Assembly (NCBI GenBank): GCA_002696035.1
Contig: NZQV01000010.1
Span: 620,001 to 684,000, forward strand
Origin: Balneola sp.
GTDB taxonomy: Bacteria; Bacteroidota; Rhodothermia; Balneolales; Balneolaceae
Length of the DNA: 64,000 nt
Direction: 5' to 3'
Shown: positions 19,701 through 27,761 of the stretch, in pieces
How positions within the stretch are numbered: position 1 is the stretch's first letter
Layout of the letters: each line of letters opens with the position of its first letter
Translations under genes and position numbers: made by a program
Notes under the pieces: model-generated
The model's input: only the letters and a program-made list of their open reading frames with translations
Databases searched by the model: none
Told to the model about the DNA's origin: nothing

Positions 19701-20231
19701 ATAATCGAGGGTGAACCAGTCGAGTTCGATCTCATCGGCAGATTCCATAAGGGAACGCCAGCGGTCATCCACGCAATCCTGTAAAAGCTCGGATGCATCG
19801 GTTAATAGCTCGAAATGGGGTGGTACATCAAATAAGAGGCTATGCTCACTCAGAACCCTGTTACAGAATCCATGAATGGTAAAAACAGCCGCTTCATCAA
19901 ATTCTTTGATGGCTGACTTCAACTCATCTACCGCATTGTTATACTGCTTTTGGAGTAGTTGCTCTAAAAAAGCATCCCCTTCTGCATCTCCCGTTTCCAG
20001 AGCGGTTTGAGCTTCTTTAAGTCTGTTTCGCAGGCGTGATTTCAATTCTGCCGTAGCCGCTTCAGTGAAGGTCATTACAAGAATCTGGGCAGGCTTTAAT
20101 TTCAATTCTAAAATGGCCCGGATGTACAACGAAGTGATGTTATAGGTCTTCCCGGTCCCGGCACTTGCTTCCACAAGACTGATTCCATCTAAAGGAGCTT
20201 CAAAGACATTCAGTGGGTTACTACTTTTCAT
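16719..20231 (-). CDS. recB: Exodeoxyribonuclease V beta subunit (RecB helicase-nuclease)
   Basis: 1170 aa. Walker A EASAGTGKT is at residues 21-29, UvrD-type Walker B (LVDEFQDTDPVQ) near 382, and SF1 motifs GDPKQAIYGFRGAD and the C-terminal helicase motif LTYVALTRAV follow. A C-terminal RecB-family PD-(D/E)XK nuclease has its core LDYKSNHLG near residue 1072. The protein is the 3'-5' motor and nuclease of RecBCD. The gene overlaps recC by 11 bp and recD by 4 bp. All catalytic motifs are intact. Presence of RecBCD beside a BREX island is compatible with cooperation in phage DNA degradation, but these genes lie outside the island. Confidence 0.96.
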   Translation of the reverse strand: MKSSNPLNVFEAPLDGISLVEASAGTGKTYNITSLYIRAILELKLKPAQILVMTFTEAATAELKSRLRNRLKEAQTALETGDAEGDAFLEQLLQKQYNNAVDELKSAIKEFDEAAVFTIHGFCNRVLSEHSLLFDVPPHFELLTDASELLQDCVDDRWRSLMESADEIELDWFTLDYLTDDGFGPDELRKIIEDVLTHPRSKVVPDNVSRADLSKYIEQLSTTFIRLKELWEKDGEEISDMYLNGKLHGTYFKAGSNTWKEDWQNLLELMDSARPKINISDRMDRFGTYMKNKGSKSAFEVPDLDFFKQMDAYIELAEKLSYLKPAFISESVTQVKANFEQQKRSANVLSYNDLLDITESGLVNDREGIISRKLSEKFPLALVDEFQDTDPVQYTIFRKIYFGRKGTGLFMIGDPKQAIYGFRGADIFTYLSARADVTEGQAYHLLHNYRSSKGMINGVNDLFTQSDNSFLLDKLEFRSASYPDDKSDKTYLTNRYGEKVNPLQFISLNEDEYSRKPDVSEDLYEVISNEILHLLSGDFLLDGTQVKEKDIAILVRQGKEGEAIQAALREKGVSSVLRSRSSVFKTKEAEELLRILSAVQKISYEPGIRAALATSLLGYTAEDLLQLNSDEQQWSDLILKLSEITERWEDSGIDAAMGQLLDTFRIIERLSKEKAAERRISNLYHLAEVLSKTAKEQKFDPRSLLKWFFTKVNEDRDNASSEDEELRLESDEDLVQITTMHSSKGLEYPIVFCPFLWNSRSSTKKDSVLKFYHDDQIHIDISQDIEHKEKDEYRAITEHQSRAEDVRLTYVALTRAVSACFVMLPNYKKIADSPLAYILNGDRGMGDFSNFDAIAEVLANADEIKVRAPLTADVKADLGGHQDEYALQSAVFNRTDVFHFPKMLSYSSLSGKKDHADPGKDYDEFVSFQVEEDLKDQNDRFGFPKGANAGTCLHMIFEDLVFSDPQNLEEVITQNLEYYGIDKRWIPVAVDWVKETLDHPLFTPNTILSNIKENNLLKEMEFFFPVENIEPAQLWNMIRPEMEGSKEDHEMVHGFMKGFIDLTFEHEGNYYILDYKSNHLGNSPEDYAPEQLQEAMLDSGYDLQYHIYTLALHRYLSMRMPDYSYEKHFGGALYLYLRGVDPDNPGSGVFFHKPDLEIITKLDEFFRGAK

Positions 20232-23200
20232 TACCGGCCTCCTGTACTTTTAAAAATGGCTGCCAGAACTTCAATGCATTATCCCTGAAGGCCGGTGTGG
20301 AGATCGGATCCCGGTTTCGCCACAGCAACTGGTTGAAATAATCATTTGATTCAACAAAAGTTCGATTATATGATGGCTCCCACTCATTGCATGCCTTATA
20401 GATAGCGACCTCCTCTTCTCCTTTATCAAGGAATATTTCAGCAAAGATCTTTGACGTTTCCGGAAAGAAAGCAGCCTTTTGCAGGGTAGGAATCTCACTT
20501 AAAAAATGATTGATATACTCTTTTAGAACACCTCCAGGAAAATCAGAGGAATGCAGTTCATGTATCTTAATTTCGGTTTTCTCTTTAGAAATGAATACAC
20601 TTTTTTTAACTGGAAAACCGCTCTCCAGAAGCATCAGATGTTTGAGCCATTGCTCGATCTCATGCACGGCCTTCCGTCGGCCTATCCGTGATAAGATCAA
20701 GGTATTCTTATGCAAGCCTGAGATCCTTCCAAAAAGTTCCACGCCTTCTATTTCGAGCTCAATATCAACATGAGCGGACTGATCCGAACTGAGGTCCTCA
20801 ATGGTTTCTTTTAGTTCTTTTACTTGATGAAGCGTCTTTTCAAAAACTTTCTCCCCTTTCAGTTTATCGGGAATCAATGCTGCGGACCGGGCATAATCAA
20901 GCATCTCTTCTCTGGAGTGATTCGCACTGAGGCTTTCCAGTAAAAAATCGCTCAACTGATAAGAACCGAGTCCATCCAAACCAAACGATTCCCGGTCCTC
21001 CACTTCATTCATAAATAGTCTATCTGAAACTGTTAAATAATTTTGCACCATATATTTGGAGCAGTTACTGTAATAACCTATTACCTCCTGAACAGCTATT
21101 TGATCTACCTTATTAAGATCAGGTTGAATGAAATCATCGGCAATAAATAGTGGTTCGGAGCCCGCCTGAGTCACCAGATTTTGAGCTATTTCTTTGGTAT
21201 CAGCAGAAAATGATGGCAGCAGTTTTTCATTGATGAAATAGGAACTACTGAAGGCGTGCAAACTATGTTCATGGGTTTGAATTTGACTAGCCGGCAGTAC
21301 CTCTTTCAACTGTTGTACCAGGGAAGATGGAAGCCTCCCTGAATCCGTTTTTTGATCCTGCCCCTTGTAACTTATATACAGCTGTTCTTTGGCAGCAAAA
21401 AGGGTTTCTAAGAACAGGTAAGTATCGTCCTCTTTCTGAATTCGGTCCCCGGCTTGAGGATTTGAATAGATCAGGTCAAAGTCGGGCCGAACCGCCTTTC
21501 TTGGAAAAACACCTTCATTCATACCAAGTACTGCAACAAATTTAAATGGAATTGAACGATATGGCACATAGGAACTTACCGTGATCCCCTGACCAAATCG
21601 TCCGGAAGAAGACTGATTATTTTCGAAATGCGACCTAAGCCACCCTTTGATCAATGTATACGAAACCGGATGAAGCCCGGAGCTGAATTCGACCTGCTCT
21701 TTCAGCTTGGCCAGCTTTAGAAATAGCGATGCTGTATTGTTCTGATCTGCTTCGTCTTGCAACAGGTCTTTTACAAGCTGTTCACAAAAAGTGATCCATT
21801 CAGCGGGAGTCTTTTTAGTCTGAGTTTCTTCCCCTGCATGGATGAGTGTATTCATAAAACGTGAAAACCGAGCCGCAAGGACCATGCTCTCTGAAGAATC
21901 GATACCCGATTCAGGAACCAAGTGTTTATAGAGCTGGAGCGAGCCAGGTTGCATGCTGAAACCCGACAGAAGCTGGTTCACCCCTTTCTTCCAACTATGC
22001 ATAGTATTGAACGTAGCACCGATCCCTCGATGCACATGACTATTCCCGATCCATTCTTCCAGCACATCGAGATCTTCTTCCGTAAACCTGAAGCTCCTTT
22101 TAACCGGCAAAAGATTCATGATCTCAAGTACTGAACTGGGTTTGAATGAGGAATTAAGGACATCCAGCAGCGAAACCATAACGTGTTCTTCCGCCTGCTG
22201 CTTTCCATAGATCTTAGAAACAGGAAGCTCAGGTTCATTGCGAGTAAAAACAGATTCCAGCAATGAGGCGTATTCATCGGCATCCGGTACCATCACCAAA
22301 ATATCTTGTGGATCAGCGGCGGGATCATCATTCAGGTAGTGAAGAACAGCATCCTTCAGTACTTCCACCTCCCTGCGGGCACTGTGGCATGAATTAATAC
22401 TGAGCTGAGGCAGCTCTGCCGATCGTACATCATCACGGATTGATGTTATCTCAGAACCGCATTCTTTTTGAAGTCTTTCGAATACATTTTGTTGCTCCCT
22501 GGCAGAGCGCCCCCAATCGAAAATCAGATCTGTTAACTCATCTGATTCAAATTTCAGCTCAAGATCCCTGTTAAACGAATACACTTCCTTCTCTTTTGCA
22601 ATATGGCTCAGAATATTCAAAAAAGGGCGGCTTCTTTGTGACAAACCAAATACATACAAATGCTCAGGTAAAGCATTCAGAAGTTCGGCATTTCCATCTT
22701 CAAGCCACTTTATAAGATCTCCGTAAGCATCTGCTCTTGAGGGAATTAAAGAAGTATTATCATCCGAATTCCAGTACTCATTCAATCTTTTCCAAAGCCT
22801 GGATTGCCATCGTTCATTCGGATTATCTGTGGTGATCTCATTGTTGAGCCACGCCTGTATCATGTCCGGCCGATACACCTGATACTGATCAAAGATATCT
22901 GCGATCTGTGCACTCAAATAAAAGAGCTGTATCTCTGATCTCTGTCCGGATGTGGAAAAAGGAATTTGCTGAATGAGCTTTGGTTCGTTCTTGAAAAGAT
23001 CAAAAAGAGCCCACTGCATGGCATTTAGATCTGAAGGAAGTGCTTTAGGTATATCGTCCCTAACCAGCCGATAAAGTGTCCACAGGAACTCAGAAGGAAA
23101 GATGAATTTGAAGTTACCGGCAATTCCACTTTCTTTGGCCCACTCAAGAGATAACCACTCCTTGATCTCATTATTCTGAACGATCACCCAGACTGGTTCA

Positions 23201-23289
23201 AGCGGGTTTGCATGCCCCGAAGCAGAAGCTTCCGAGATAAAGGTTTTAGCTAAAGAATGAAGTGAATGTATTTGATAATTATGGATCAT
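20221..23289 (-). CDS. recC: Exodeoxyribonuclease V gamma subunit (RecC)
   Basis: 1022 aa, matching RecC in length and in its inactivated helicase-like fold. Recognisable segments are an early WVIVQNNEIKEWLSLEWA stretch, a degenerate helicase region and the RecC signature AVLGMNEGVFPRK near residue 585. RecC scans for Chi-like sequences and holds RecB and RecD together. It is the first gene of recC-recB-recD. It starts 68 bp downstream of the small RHH gene and could be read from the parA promoter. The local Chi sequence cannot be deduced here. Confidence 0.93.
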   Translation of the reverse strand: MIHNYQIHSLHSLAKTFISEASASGHANPLEPVWVIVQNNEIKEWLSLEWAKESGIAGNFKFIFPSEFLWTLYRLVRDDIPKALPSDLNAMQWALFDLFKNEPKLIQQIPFSTSGQRSEIQLFYLSAQIADIFDQYQVYRPDMIQAWLNNEITTDNPNERWQSRLWKRLNEYWNSDDNTSLIPSRADAYGDLIKWLEDGNAELLNALPEHLYVFGLSQRSRPFLNILSHIAKEKEVYSFNRDLELKFESDELTDLIFDWGRSAREQQNVFERLQKECGSEITSIRDDVRSAELPQLSINSCHSARREVEVLKDAVLHYLNDDPAADPQDILVMVPDADEYASLLESVFTRNEPELPVSKIYGKQQAEEHVMVSLLDVLNSSFKPSSVLEIMNLLPVKRSFRFTEEDLDVLEEWIGNSHVHRGIGATFNTMHSWKKGVNQLLSGFSMQPGSLQLYKHLVPESGIDSSESMVLAARFSRFMNTLIHAGEETQTKKTPAEWITFCEQLVKDLLQDEADQNNTASLFLKLAKLKEQVEFSSGLHPVSYTLIKGWLRSHFENNQSSSGRFGQGITVSSYVPYRSIPFKFVAVLGMNEGVFPRKAVRPDFDLIYSNPQAGDRIQKEDDTYLFLETLFAAKEQLYISYKGQDQKTDSGRLPSSLVQQLKEVLPASQIQTHEHSLHAFSSSYFINEKLLPSFSADTKEIAQNLVTQAGSEPLFIADDFIQPDLNKVDQIAVQEVIGYYSNCSKYMVQNYLTVSDRLFMNEVEDRESFGLDGLGSYQLSDFLLESLSANHSREEMLDYARSAALIPDKLKGEKVFEKTLHQVKELKETIEDLSSDQSAHVDIELEIEGVELFGRISGLHKNTLILSRIGRRKAVHEIEQWLKHLMLLESGFPVKKSVFISKEKTEIKIHELHSSDFPGGVLKEYINHFLSEIPTLQKAAFFPETSKIFAEIFLDKGEEEVAIYKACNEWEPSYNRTFVESNDYFNQLLWRNRDPISTPAFRDNALKFWQPFLKVQEAGNEK

Positions 23290-23357
23290 AGTGTGCTATT
23301 AGTGGAGCACAACATAAGAAAAGCTGAATCGATCTGTTAAGGAATCAGAGAAAATAT

Positions 23358-23618
23358 TTACTCGCTATATCCTTGTAAATGCTGCTTTAAAATTTGGTTT
23401 ACTACAGCCGAATAGGACGTCTCTTTTTTATTGGCGATTTGCTTGATCTTGCTTACCAAAGGTGATTCCAGATAGTAACTTGCCGTTTCCTTGGCAGTTT
23501 TCTTCGTATCCTCTTCCTCCGTTCCCTCCTCCTTAGATGGAGCAATGAAATCAAAAGAAGCATGGCTCCGCGTGCTATATGCCAGCGGATTATGTCCAAG
23601 ACTCTTTTTCTTACTCAT
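23358..23618 (-). CDS. Small ribbon-helix-helix-like protein, ParA partner
   Basis: 86 aa. The N-terminal half is charged and probably disordered (SKEEGTEEEDTKK). The C-terminal ~40 residues (SYYLESPLVSKIKQIANKKE, then SYSAVVNQILKQHL) look like a CopG/ParG ribbon-helix-helix DNA-binding fold. It begins 3 bp after the parA stop, the usual position for the centromere-binding partner of a small ParA. The assignment as partition partner is inferred from position and fold only. It could equally be a repressor of the parA-rec transcript. Confidence 0.7.
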   Translation of the reverse strand: MSKKKSLGHNPLAYSTRSHASFDFIAPSKEEGTEEEDTKKTAKETASYYLESPLVSKIKQIANKKETSYSAVVNQILKQHLQGYSE

Positions 23619-23621
23619 TGG

Positions 23622-24377
23622 TTATTGGCCGTTTTTGATTTCTTTGGCTAACGCAAAATAATCTTCAGCTCCGGCACTGTTGCCATCATACTCAAAAATG
23701 GTTTTATGGTGGCTTGGTGCCTCAGCCAGCGCAACGTTATCCCGAATTATGGTTTTAAATACTTTAGAACCAAAATAATCTTTGATGTGTCCTACTACCT
23801 CTTTGTTCAGATTCTTTCGACCATCATACAGCGTACAAATAATACCACCCACTTTTAGCTGATTGTTGAGGCGCTGCTGAACGATCTTCACAAGGTCCAG
23901 CAGTTTTGAAAGTCCATGTAAGGCTAAATACTCTGACTGCAGCACAATGTAGATATCTTTCACCGCAGTAAAAGCGTTCAAGGTCAGTAACCCCAAGTTA
24001 GGCGGACAATCGATCAGCACGTAATCATAATCACTTTTCTCAAGATCTTTGATCACGTTCTTTAATAAACTCTCTCGTGCGGGTTCACTTGCCAATTCAA
24101 GCTCAGCACCGGACAGCTCCAGGGATGATGGGATGAAGTCAAAGCCATTGTGAGATATGATGATCTCATCGAGCTTGGCCGTACCACGCAGCGCATGGTA
24201 TACAGTCTTCTCGAGCCTGTGAGAATGGGTGCGCAACGAGTACGTAAGATTGGCCTGCGGATCCAGATCGATCAAGAGCACTTTCTTGCCCAGTTTTGCG
24301 AGCCCTGCCCCAAGATTAATAGTTGTGGTTGTTTTACCAACGCCGCCTTTTTGATTTGTAAGTGCTATAGTTTTCAT
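23622..24377 (-). CDS. parA: ParA/Soj-family partition ATPase
   Basis: 251 aa. The deviant Walker A (QKGGVGKTTT, Lys10 and Lys15) is at the N terminus, Walker A' is LLIDLDPQAN, and Walker B is VLIDCPPNLG. There is no N-terminal HTH, so it belongs to the short Soj/type Ib class. These ATPases position DNA, or other cargo, by ATP-driven binding to the nucleoid. The partner encoded next is a small RHH protein rather than a ParB with an HTH, so it is either a plasmid-derived pair or a dedicated cargo-positioning pair. It lies upstream of recCBD in the same orientation. Confidence 0.92.
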   Translation of the reverse strand: MKTIALTNQKGGVGKTTTTINLGAGLAKLGKKVLLIDLDPQANLTYSLRTHSHRLEKTVYHALRGTAKLDEIIISHNGFDFIPSSLELSGAELELASEPARESLLKNVIKDLEKSDYDYVLIDCPPNLGLLTLNAFTAVKDIYIVLQSEYLALHGLSKLLDLVKIVQQRLNNQLKVGGIICTLYDGRKNLNKEVVGHIKDYFGSKVFKTIIRDNVALAEAPSHHKTIFEYDGNSAGAEDYFALAKEIKNGQ

Positions 24378-24562
24378 GGTTGATCTAAAATCTTTACTGT
24401 TCTTCCTTTTCTCTATACGACAAGAGTAAGTACAAGCCCTTTTGTTACAATAATATTAGTTCCAGTGATTATCTACTAAAAGTTTCTAATTATGAATAAA
24501 AACTCTCTATTTCATTTCTTTATTAACTGTTATCTTCAACTTGAATTTAACCCTTTTAATGT

Positions 24563-24934
24563 ATGCGATTTTTTAGCCGAAAACTTATTAAACCGGAAGA
24601 CTTGAATGCCCATGGAACGCTTTTCGGGGGTTCTGTGCTTAGCTGGGTAGATGAAGAAGCAGCCATTTATGTTCTTTGTCAGCTTGGCAGAAGTAATATA
24701 GTAACCAAGTACATGTCCGAAATCAATTTTGTGAACTCAGCCAAGTTGGGTGAAGTTATTGAGATTGGGATGGAAACCGTTAAATTTGGGCGAACATCTA
24801 TAACGGTAAAATGTGTTGTACGGAATAAATTCGATAAAGAAACGATCATCAGCATAGACAAGATCGTATTTGTTCATCTTGATGAATTCGGAAAACCTAC
24901 TCCCCATCACATAACAGAACCTGTTAACGAATAA
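24563..24934 (+). CDS. Hotdog-fold acyl-CoA thioesterase
   Basis: 123 aa with the acyl-CoA thioesterase (YciA/BFIT) hotdog fold. The helix-capping NAHGTLFGGSVLSWVDEEA carries the catalytic Asp/Glu region, and SEINFVNSAKLGEVIEIG follows. It hydrolyses acyl-CoA to free acid and CoA, probably as a housekeeping function. The start ATG 24563 is just before the conserved FFSRKLIKPEDLN stretch. It is divergent from parA and followed 8 bp later by an Hpt gene. Confidence 0.88.
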   Translation: MRFFSRKLIKPEDLNAHGTLFGGSVLSWVDEEAAIYVLCQLGRSNIVTKYMSEINFVNSAKLGEVIEIGMETVKFGRTSITVKCVVRNKFDKETIISIDKIVFVHLDEFGKPTPHHITEPVNE

Positions 24935-24942
24935 ATTGAAGT

Positions 24943-25287
24943 TTGAGTAAAGATAAAATAATTGATTTTTCGGGTGTTGAGGAGATGCTCTATGGCGAAG
25001 AGAAATTCATTAAAGAATTTTCTGAAGCCGCTATCACTTCTTTCACAGAATTCAGAGATCATTACAAAAAGTTTTTGTTAGCCAAAGATGAAACCAATTT
25101 CCGAAAAGCCGGCCATAAAATTAAACCGGTGGCTCAGATGCTGGGGCTCAATCAGATCTTAGAAGAATACGAACACGCCAAAACCCTTATCTGGGATGAA
25201 AAACCCGCTGATGAGCTCGAACAGTCCGTCGAAAAAATGACGGGTATTTGCGATCAGGTCATCAAAGAATTAGAAGCAGAAATCTAA
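24943..25287 (+). CDS. Hpt (histidine phosphotransfer) domain protein
   Basis: 114 aa, starting with TTG, 8 bp after the thioesterase stop. The all-helical domain contains the phosphotransfer motif [14 protein letters not shown], with His58 the likely phospho-acceptor. Such proteins relay phosphate between a hybrid kinase receiver and a final regulator, so it may serve the multi-PAS kinases at the left of the window. This partnership is only inferred. It is likely in one transcript with the thioesterase and galE. Confidence 0.8.
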   Translation: MSKDKIIDFSGVEEMLYGEEKFIKEFSEAAITSFTEFRDHYKKFLLAKDETNFRKAGHKIKPVAQMLGLNQILEEYEHAKTLIWDEKPADELEQSVEKMTGICDQVIKELEAEI

Positions 25288-25303
25288 CTTTTATCTTTTT
25301 ATT

Positions 25304-26314
25304 ATGAATGTACTTGTAACAGGCGGTGCGGGCTATATTGGTAGTCATACGGTTTTAGAATTATTGAATGAAGATCATCAGGTTGTTGTGGTTGATAACC
25401 TGAGTAACAGCAGCGAGGAAGCGCTTAAACGGGTGACCCAGATCACAGGCAAAGAACCGGTTTTCTATAACGAAGATCTGCTTAATAAAGAGGCCATAGA
25501 TGCTATTTTTGAAAAGCACGATATCGACTCCGTGATCCATTTTGCGGGTTATAAGGCCGTTGGTGAATCTGTTCAAAAACCTTTGATGTATTACGATAAC
25601 AACATCACCAGTACGCTGTATCTATGTGAGTTGATGAAAAAGCACGAAGTCAAGAATATCGTATTCTCTTCTTCTGCAACCGTGTATGGCGATCCTCACG
25701 AAGTGCCCATCACCGAAGAGTTTCCGCTCTCAGCGACCAATCCTTACGGCCGCACCAAGTTATTCATCGAATACATCCTGAAAGACCTTCATATTGCGGA
25801 TGATTCCTGGAACATTGCCCTGCTTCGGTATTTTAATCCGGTTGGCGCGCATAAAAGCGGGCTGATCGGTGAAGATCCAAACGATATTCCAAACAACCTG
25901 ATGCCCTACATTACTCAGGTGGCTGTTGGTAAATTAGAGAAGCTCTCAGTTTTTGGGGATGACTATCCCACTCCCGATGGCACCGGTGTTCGCGATTACA
26001 TCCACGTTGTTGACCTCGCTATTGGTCACCTCAAAGCCCTGGAGAAACTCAAATCTGAACCCGGACTGGTTATCTACAATCTCGGAACCGGAAAAGGCTC
26101 CAGTGTTTTGGATATGGTAAAAGCTTTTGAAAAAGCATCCGGCAAAGAAGTACCGTATAAAATTGGCCCACGCCGACCCGGCGATATCGCAGCATGCTAT
26201 GCCGATCCTTCCAAAGCTGAAAATGAACTCGGTTGGACCGCCAAAAGAGGCATTGAAGAAATGTGCGAAGATGCATGGCGATGGCAATCAGAAAACCCGA
26301 ATGGATATAAGTAG
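25304..26314 (+). CDS. galE: UDP-glucose 4-epimerase
   Basis: 336 aa short-chain dehydrogenase fold. The NAD-binding GGAGYIGSH motif is at residues 7-15, the catalytic Ser in FSSSATVYG and the Tyr/Lys pair in NPYGRTK. The GalE-type loop [13 protein letters not shown] is also present. It interconverts UDP-glucose and UDP-galactose for polysaccharide synthesis and galactose use. Full length with an intact active site. It is the last core-type gene before the tRNA-Leu fragment and the defence island. Confidence 0.96.
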   Translation: MNVLVTGGAGYIGSHTVLELLNEDHQVVVVDNLSNSSEEALKRVTQITGKEPVFYNEDLLNKEAIDAIFEKHDIDSVIHFAGYKAVGESVQKPLMYYDNNITSTLYLCELMKKHEVKNIVFSSSATVYGDPHEVPITEEFPLSATNPYGRTKLFIEYILKDLHIADDSWNIALLRYFNPVGAHKSGLIGEDPNDIPNNLMPYITQVAVGKLEKLSVFGDDYPTPDGTGVRDYIHVVDLAIGHLKALEKLKSEPGLVIYNLGTGKGSSVLDMVKAFEKASGKEVPYKIGPRRPGDIAACYADPSKAENELGWTAKRGIEEMCEDAWRWQSENPNGYK

Positions 26315-26324
26315 GTCTGGGAAA

Positions 26325-26338
26325 TTTATTCCCAAAAC
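26325..26338 (+). repeat. 14-bp direct repeat, copy 1
   Basis: TTTATTCCCAAAAC occurs here, just after galE, and again at 26539-26552 just before the integrase, bracketing the tRNA-Leu half. Each copy is the right arm of a GGGAA/TTCCC inverted repeat. They may be recombinase arm sites or unrelated hairpins. Confidence 0.5.
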
Positions 26339-26366
26339 AACGTTGTAGAAGTGACTGCTAAAGCCT

Positions 26367-26374
26367 TATATTTG
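26367..26374 (+). promoter_or_regulatory. Putative -7 promoter element of tRNA-Leu
   Basis: TATATTTG is an exact match to the Bacteroidota-type -7 consensus TAnnTTTG. It lies 17 bp before the first base of the tRNA. A TTG at 26343-26345 could act as the upstream element, although the 21-bp spacing is slightly long. Confidence 0.5.
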
Positions 26375-26391
26375 GAATCCGTTTCAAACAA

Positions 26392-26432
26392 GCCAAAGTG
26401 GCGGAATTGGTAGACGCGCGCGACTCAAAATC
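26392..26432 (+). tRNA. tRNA-Leu(CAA), 5' half only; disrupted at the anticodon stem-loop
   Basis: The segment reads as acceptor strand GCCAAAG, TG, D-stem GCG with loop GAATTGGTAGA, CGC, anticodon 5' stem CGCGA and loop CTCAAAA (anticodon CAA). It matches tRNA-Leu until TC, after which the expected TCGCG 3' stem, variable arm, T-arm and acceptor 3' strand are all missing. A tyrosine recombinase gene follows. I infer that it is the chromosomal half of an attachment site used by an integrating element, with the restored complete tRNA expected at the other junction. I could not find that junction in this window. A group I intron is unlikely (no intron core; an integrase follows). Confidence 0.8.
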
Positions 26433-26538
26433 ATTTCAACCCTTCTCTAGCGCCGTTAAACAAAGATTTTTTCATCTTTTGTTACCATTTTGTCACCAAA
26501 CTCCTCTCTTTAAACGTACTTTGGGAATTAAAACTTTC

Positions 26539-26552
26539 TTTATTCCCAAAAC
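26539..26552 (+). repeat. 14-bp direct repeat, copy 2
   Basis: Exact second copy of the repeat at 26325-26338. Here it forms the right arm of the inverted repeat TTTGGGAAT (26520-26528) / ATTCCCAAA (26542-26550), 60 bp before the integrase start. Confidence 0.5.
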
Positions 26553-26609
26553 CAAAATGCCATGAATGAAGAAGTTACTCTCCGTTAATCCAAATTAATA
26601 GGAGAATTC

Positions 26610-27731
26610 ATGCAGTTTAACGTCTACCCTTTCAAACGCGGAAAAAAATATCGTTTGTACGTTCGATTTGAAGACCAACATGGTCAAACCAAAACCTTAT
26701 CGACTGGTGTAAGCTATCCTTTACGAACTAATAAGAAAGATCGCGAAAAGGCTTTCAAAAAAGCCCAGGAACAAGCCATTGAAATCGTCATGACTAATTT
26801 TAATGGTGGTGTTGACCCCCGAATTGATCCAACTCCCCTCCTTTCTAAATACTTAGAGGAAAAATACTTCAAGCACATAAAATTAGATTTGTCGGAGTCC
26901 TCCATTCGTATTTACACCAATGCCTTACATAATTTCGTTCGGATCTGTGGAGATCGCCGAGTAAACGACTATAAGCGCTCCGATATCCAAGATTATAAAC
27001 TCTATCGGATGGAAAACGAAGGCATAAAGAAAACCACCATCAATATTGAGCTGCGGAGTATAAAAGCCGGATTTAATTGGGGTTTAAAAAATGAATACAT
27101 AGAGCGTCATCCTTTCAAAAGCCAGGACTATATGTTTGAGGTAAAAGAAAAAAGATCAGAGTTTACCGATGAACAAATAGAACGTTTGTTTCAAGTTACG
27201 GAAGGTAAATCCATCGGTTTGGTTGTTCGTTTTGCCTACTACACCGGGCTTCGGATAGGATCTATTTCGGCAATGAAATGGAAGATGATTGATCTAGAAA
27301 ATAAGTCACTCAACCTGCCTAAATCTATAATGAAAGCAGAGAAACCTCTCTTCTACCCTTTGGGTGATAAAGCCTTTAACATAATTCAAGTCTGCAAGGC
27401 CCAATTGAAGAAAAAAAGGAAGGAACATCCCGAATGGTATGAAGATATTCCTTTTTCTGAGTGTCACGTTTTCCAAAAGCAAAACGAATCTGGTCGGTAT
27501 TCCATAAGAGGTATACAGGATATGTTTCGAACTGCAATGGATAAAGCAAAGCTACCTGATAGCTTAGTATTCCATTGCCTCCGTCATACATTCGCAACTC
27601 ACACGCTTAAAAAAGGTGGTAGCCTTAATGGGGTGAGTAAGTTATTAGGGCACTCTGAGATCGCTATAACGTCAAAATTCTATGATCATACCAGTACATT
27701 GCACTATCGGGAGGATGCGAATCTTCTATAA
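26610..27731 (+). CDS. Tyrosine recombinase / integrase
   Basis: 373 aa. An N-terminal Arm/SAM-like region covers residues ~1-170 and the catalytic domain ~185-370. The catalytic set is complete: Arg215 (YTGLRIGS), His322 and Arg325 (HCLRHTFA), His348 (LLGHSEI) and the nucleophile Tyr358 (SKFYDH). A clear GGAG ribosome-binding site at 26601-26604 precedes ATG 26610. It follows directly on the broken tRNA-Leu and faces the BREX operon, so it is the likely integrase of the element that carries it. A role in BREX activity is not suggested. Confidence 0.93.
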   Translation: MQFNVYPFKRGKKYRLYVRFEDQHGQTKTLSTGVSYPLRTNKKDREKAFKKAQEQAIEIVMTNFNGGVDPRIDPTPLLSKYLEEKYFKHIKLDLSESSIRIYTNALHNFVRICGDRRVNDYKRSDIQDYKLYRMENEGIKKTTINIELRSIKAGFNWGLKNEYIERHPFKSQDYMFEVKEKRSEFTDEQIERLFQVTEGKSIGLVVRFAYYTGLRIGSISAMKWKMIDLENKSLNLPKSIMKAEKPLFYPLGDKAFNIIQVCKAQLKKKRKEHPEWYEDIPFSECHVFQKQNESGRYSIRGIQDMFRTAMDKAKLPDSLVFHCLRHTFATHTLKKGGSLNGVSKLLGHSEIAITSKFYDHTSTLHYREDANLL

Positions 27732-27761
27732 TTGAATACTTTTAATATTTTAATTATTCAA
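27732..27761. terminator. AT-rich inverted repeat between convergent integrase and BREX operon
   Basis: TTGAATA (27732-27738) and TATTCAA (27755-27761) flank an A/T-rich centre. It starts right at the integrase stop and overlaps the stop of the truncated HNH gene. It could end both convergent transcripts, but the stem is weak. Confidence 0.35.

Noticed and set aside
26392-26610. Group I intron in tRNA-Leu, as known in cyanobacteria
   Set aside because: The break is next to the anticodon loop as in such introns, but no intron core or 3' tRNA half follows, and an integrase gene with its own ribosome-binding site starts 177 bp later.
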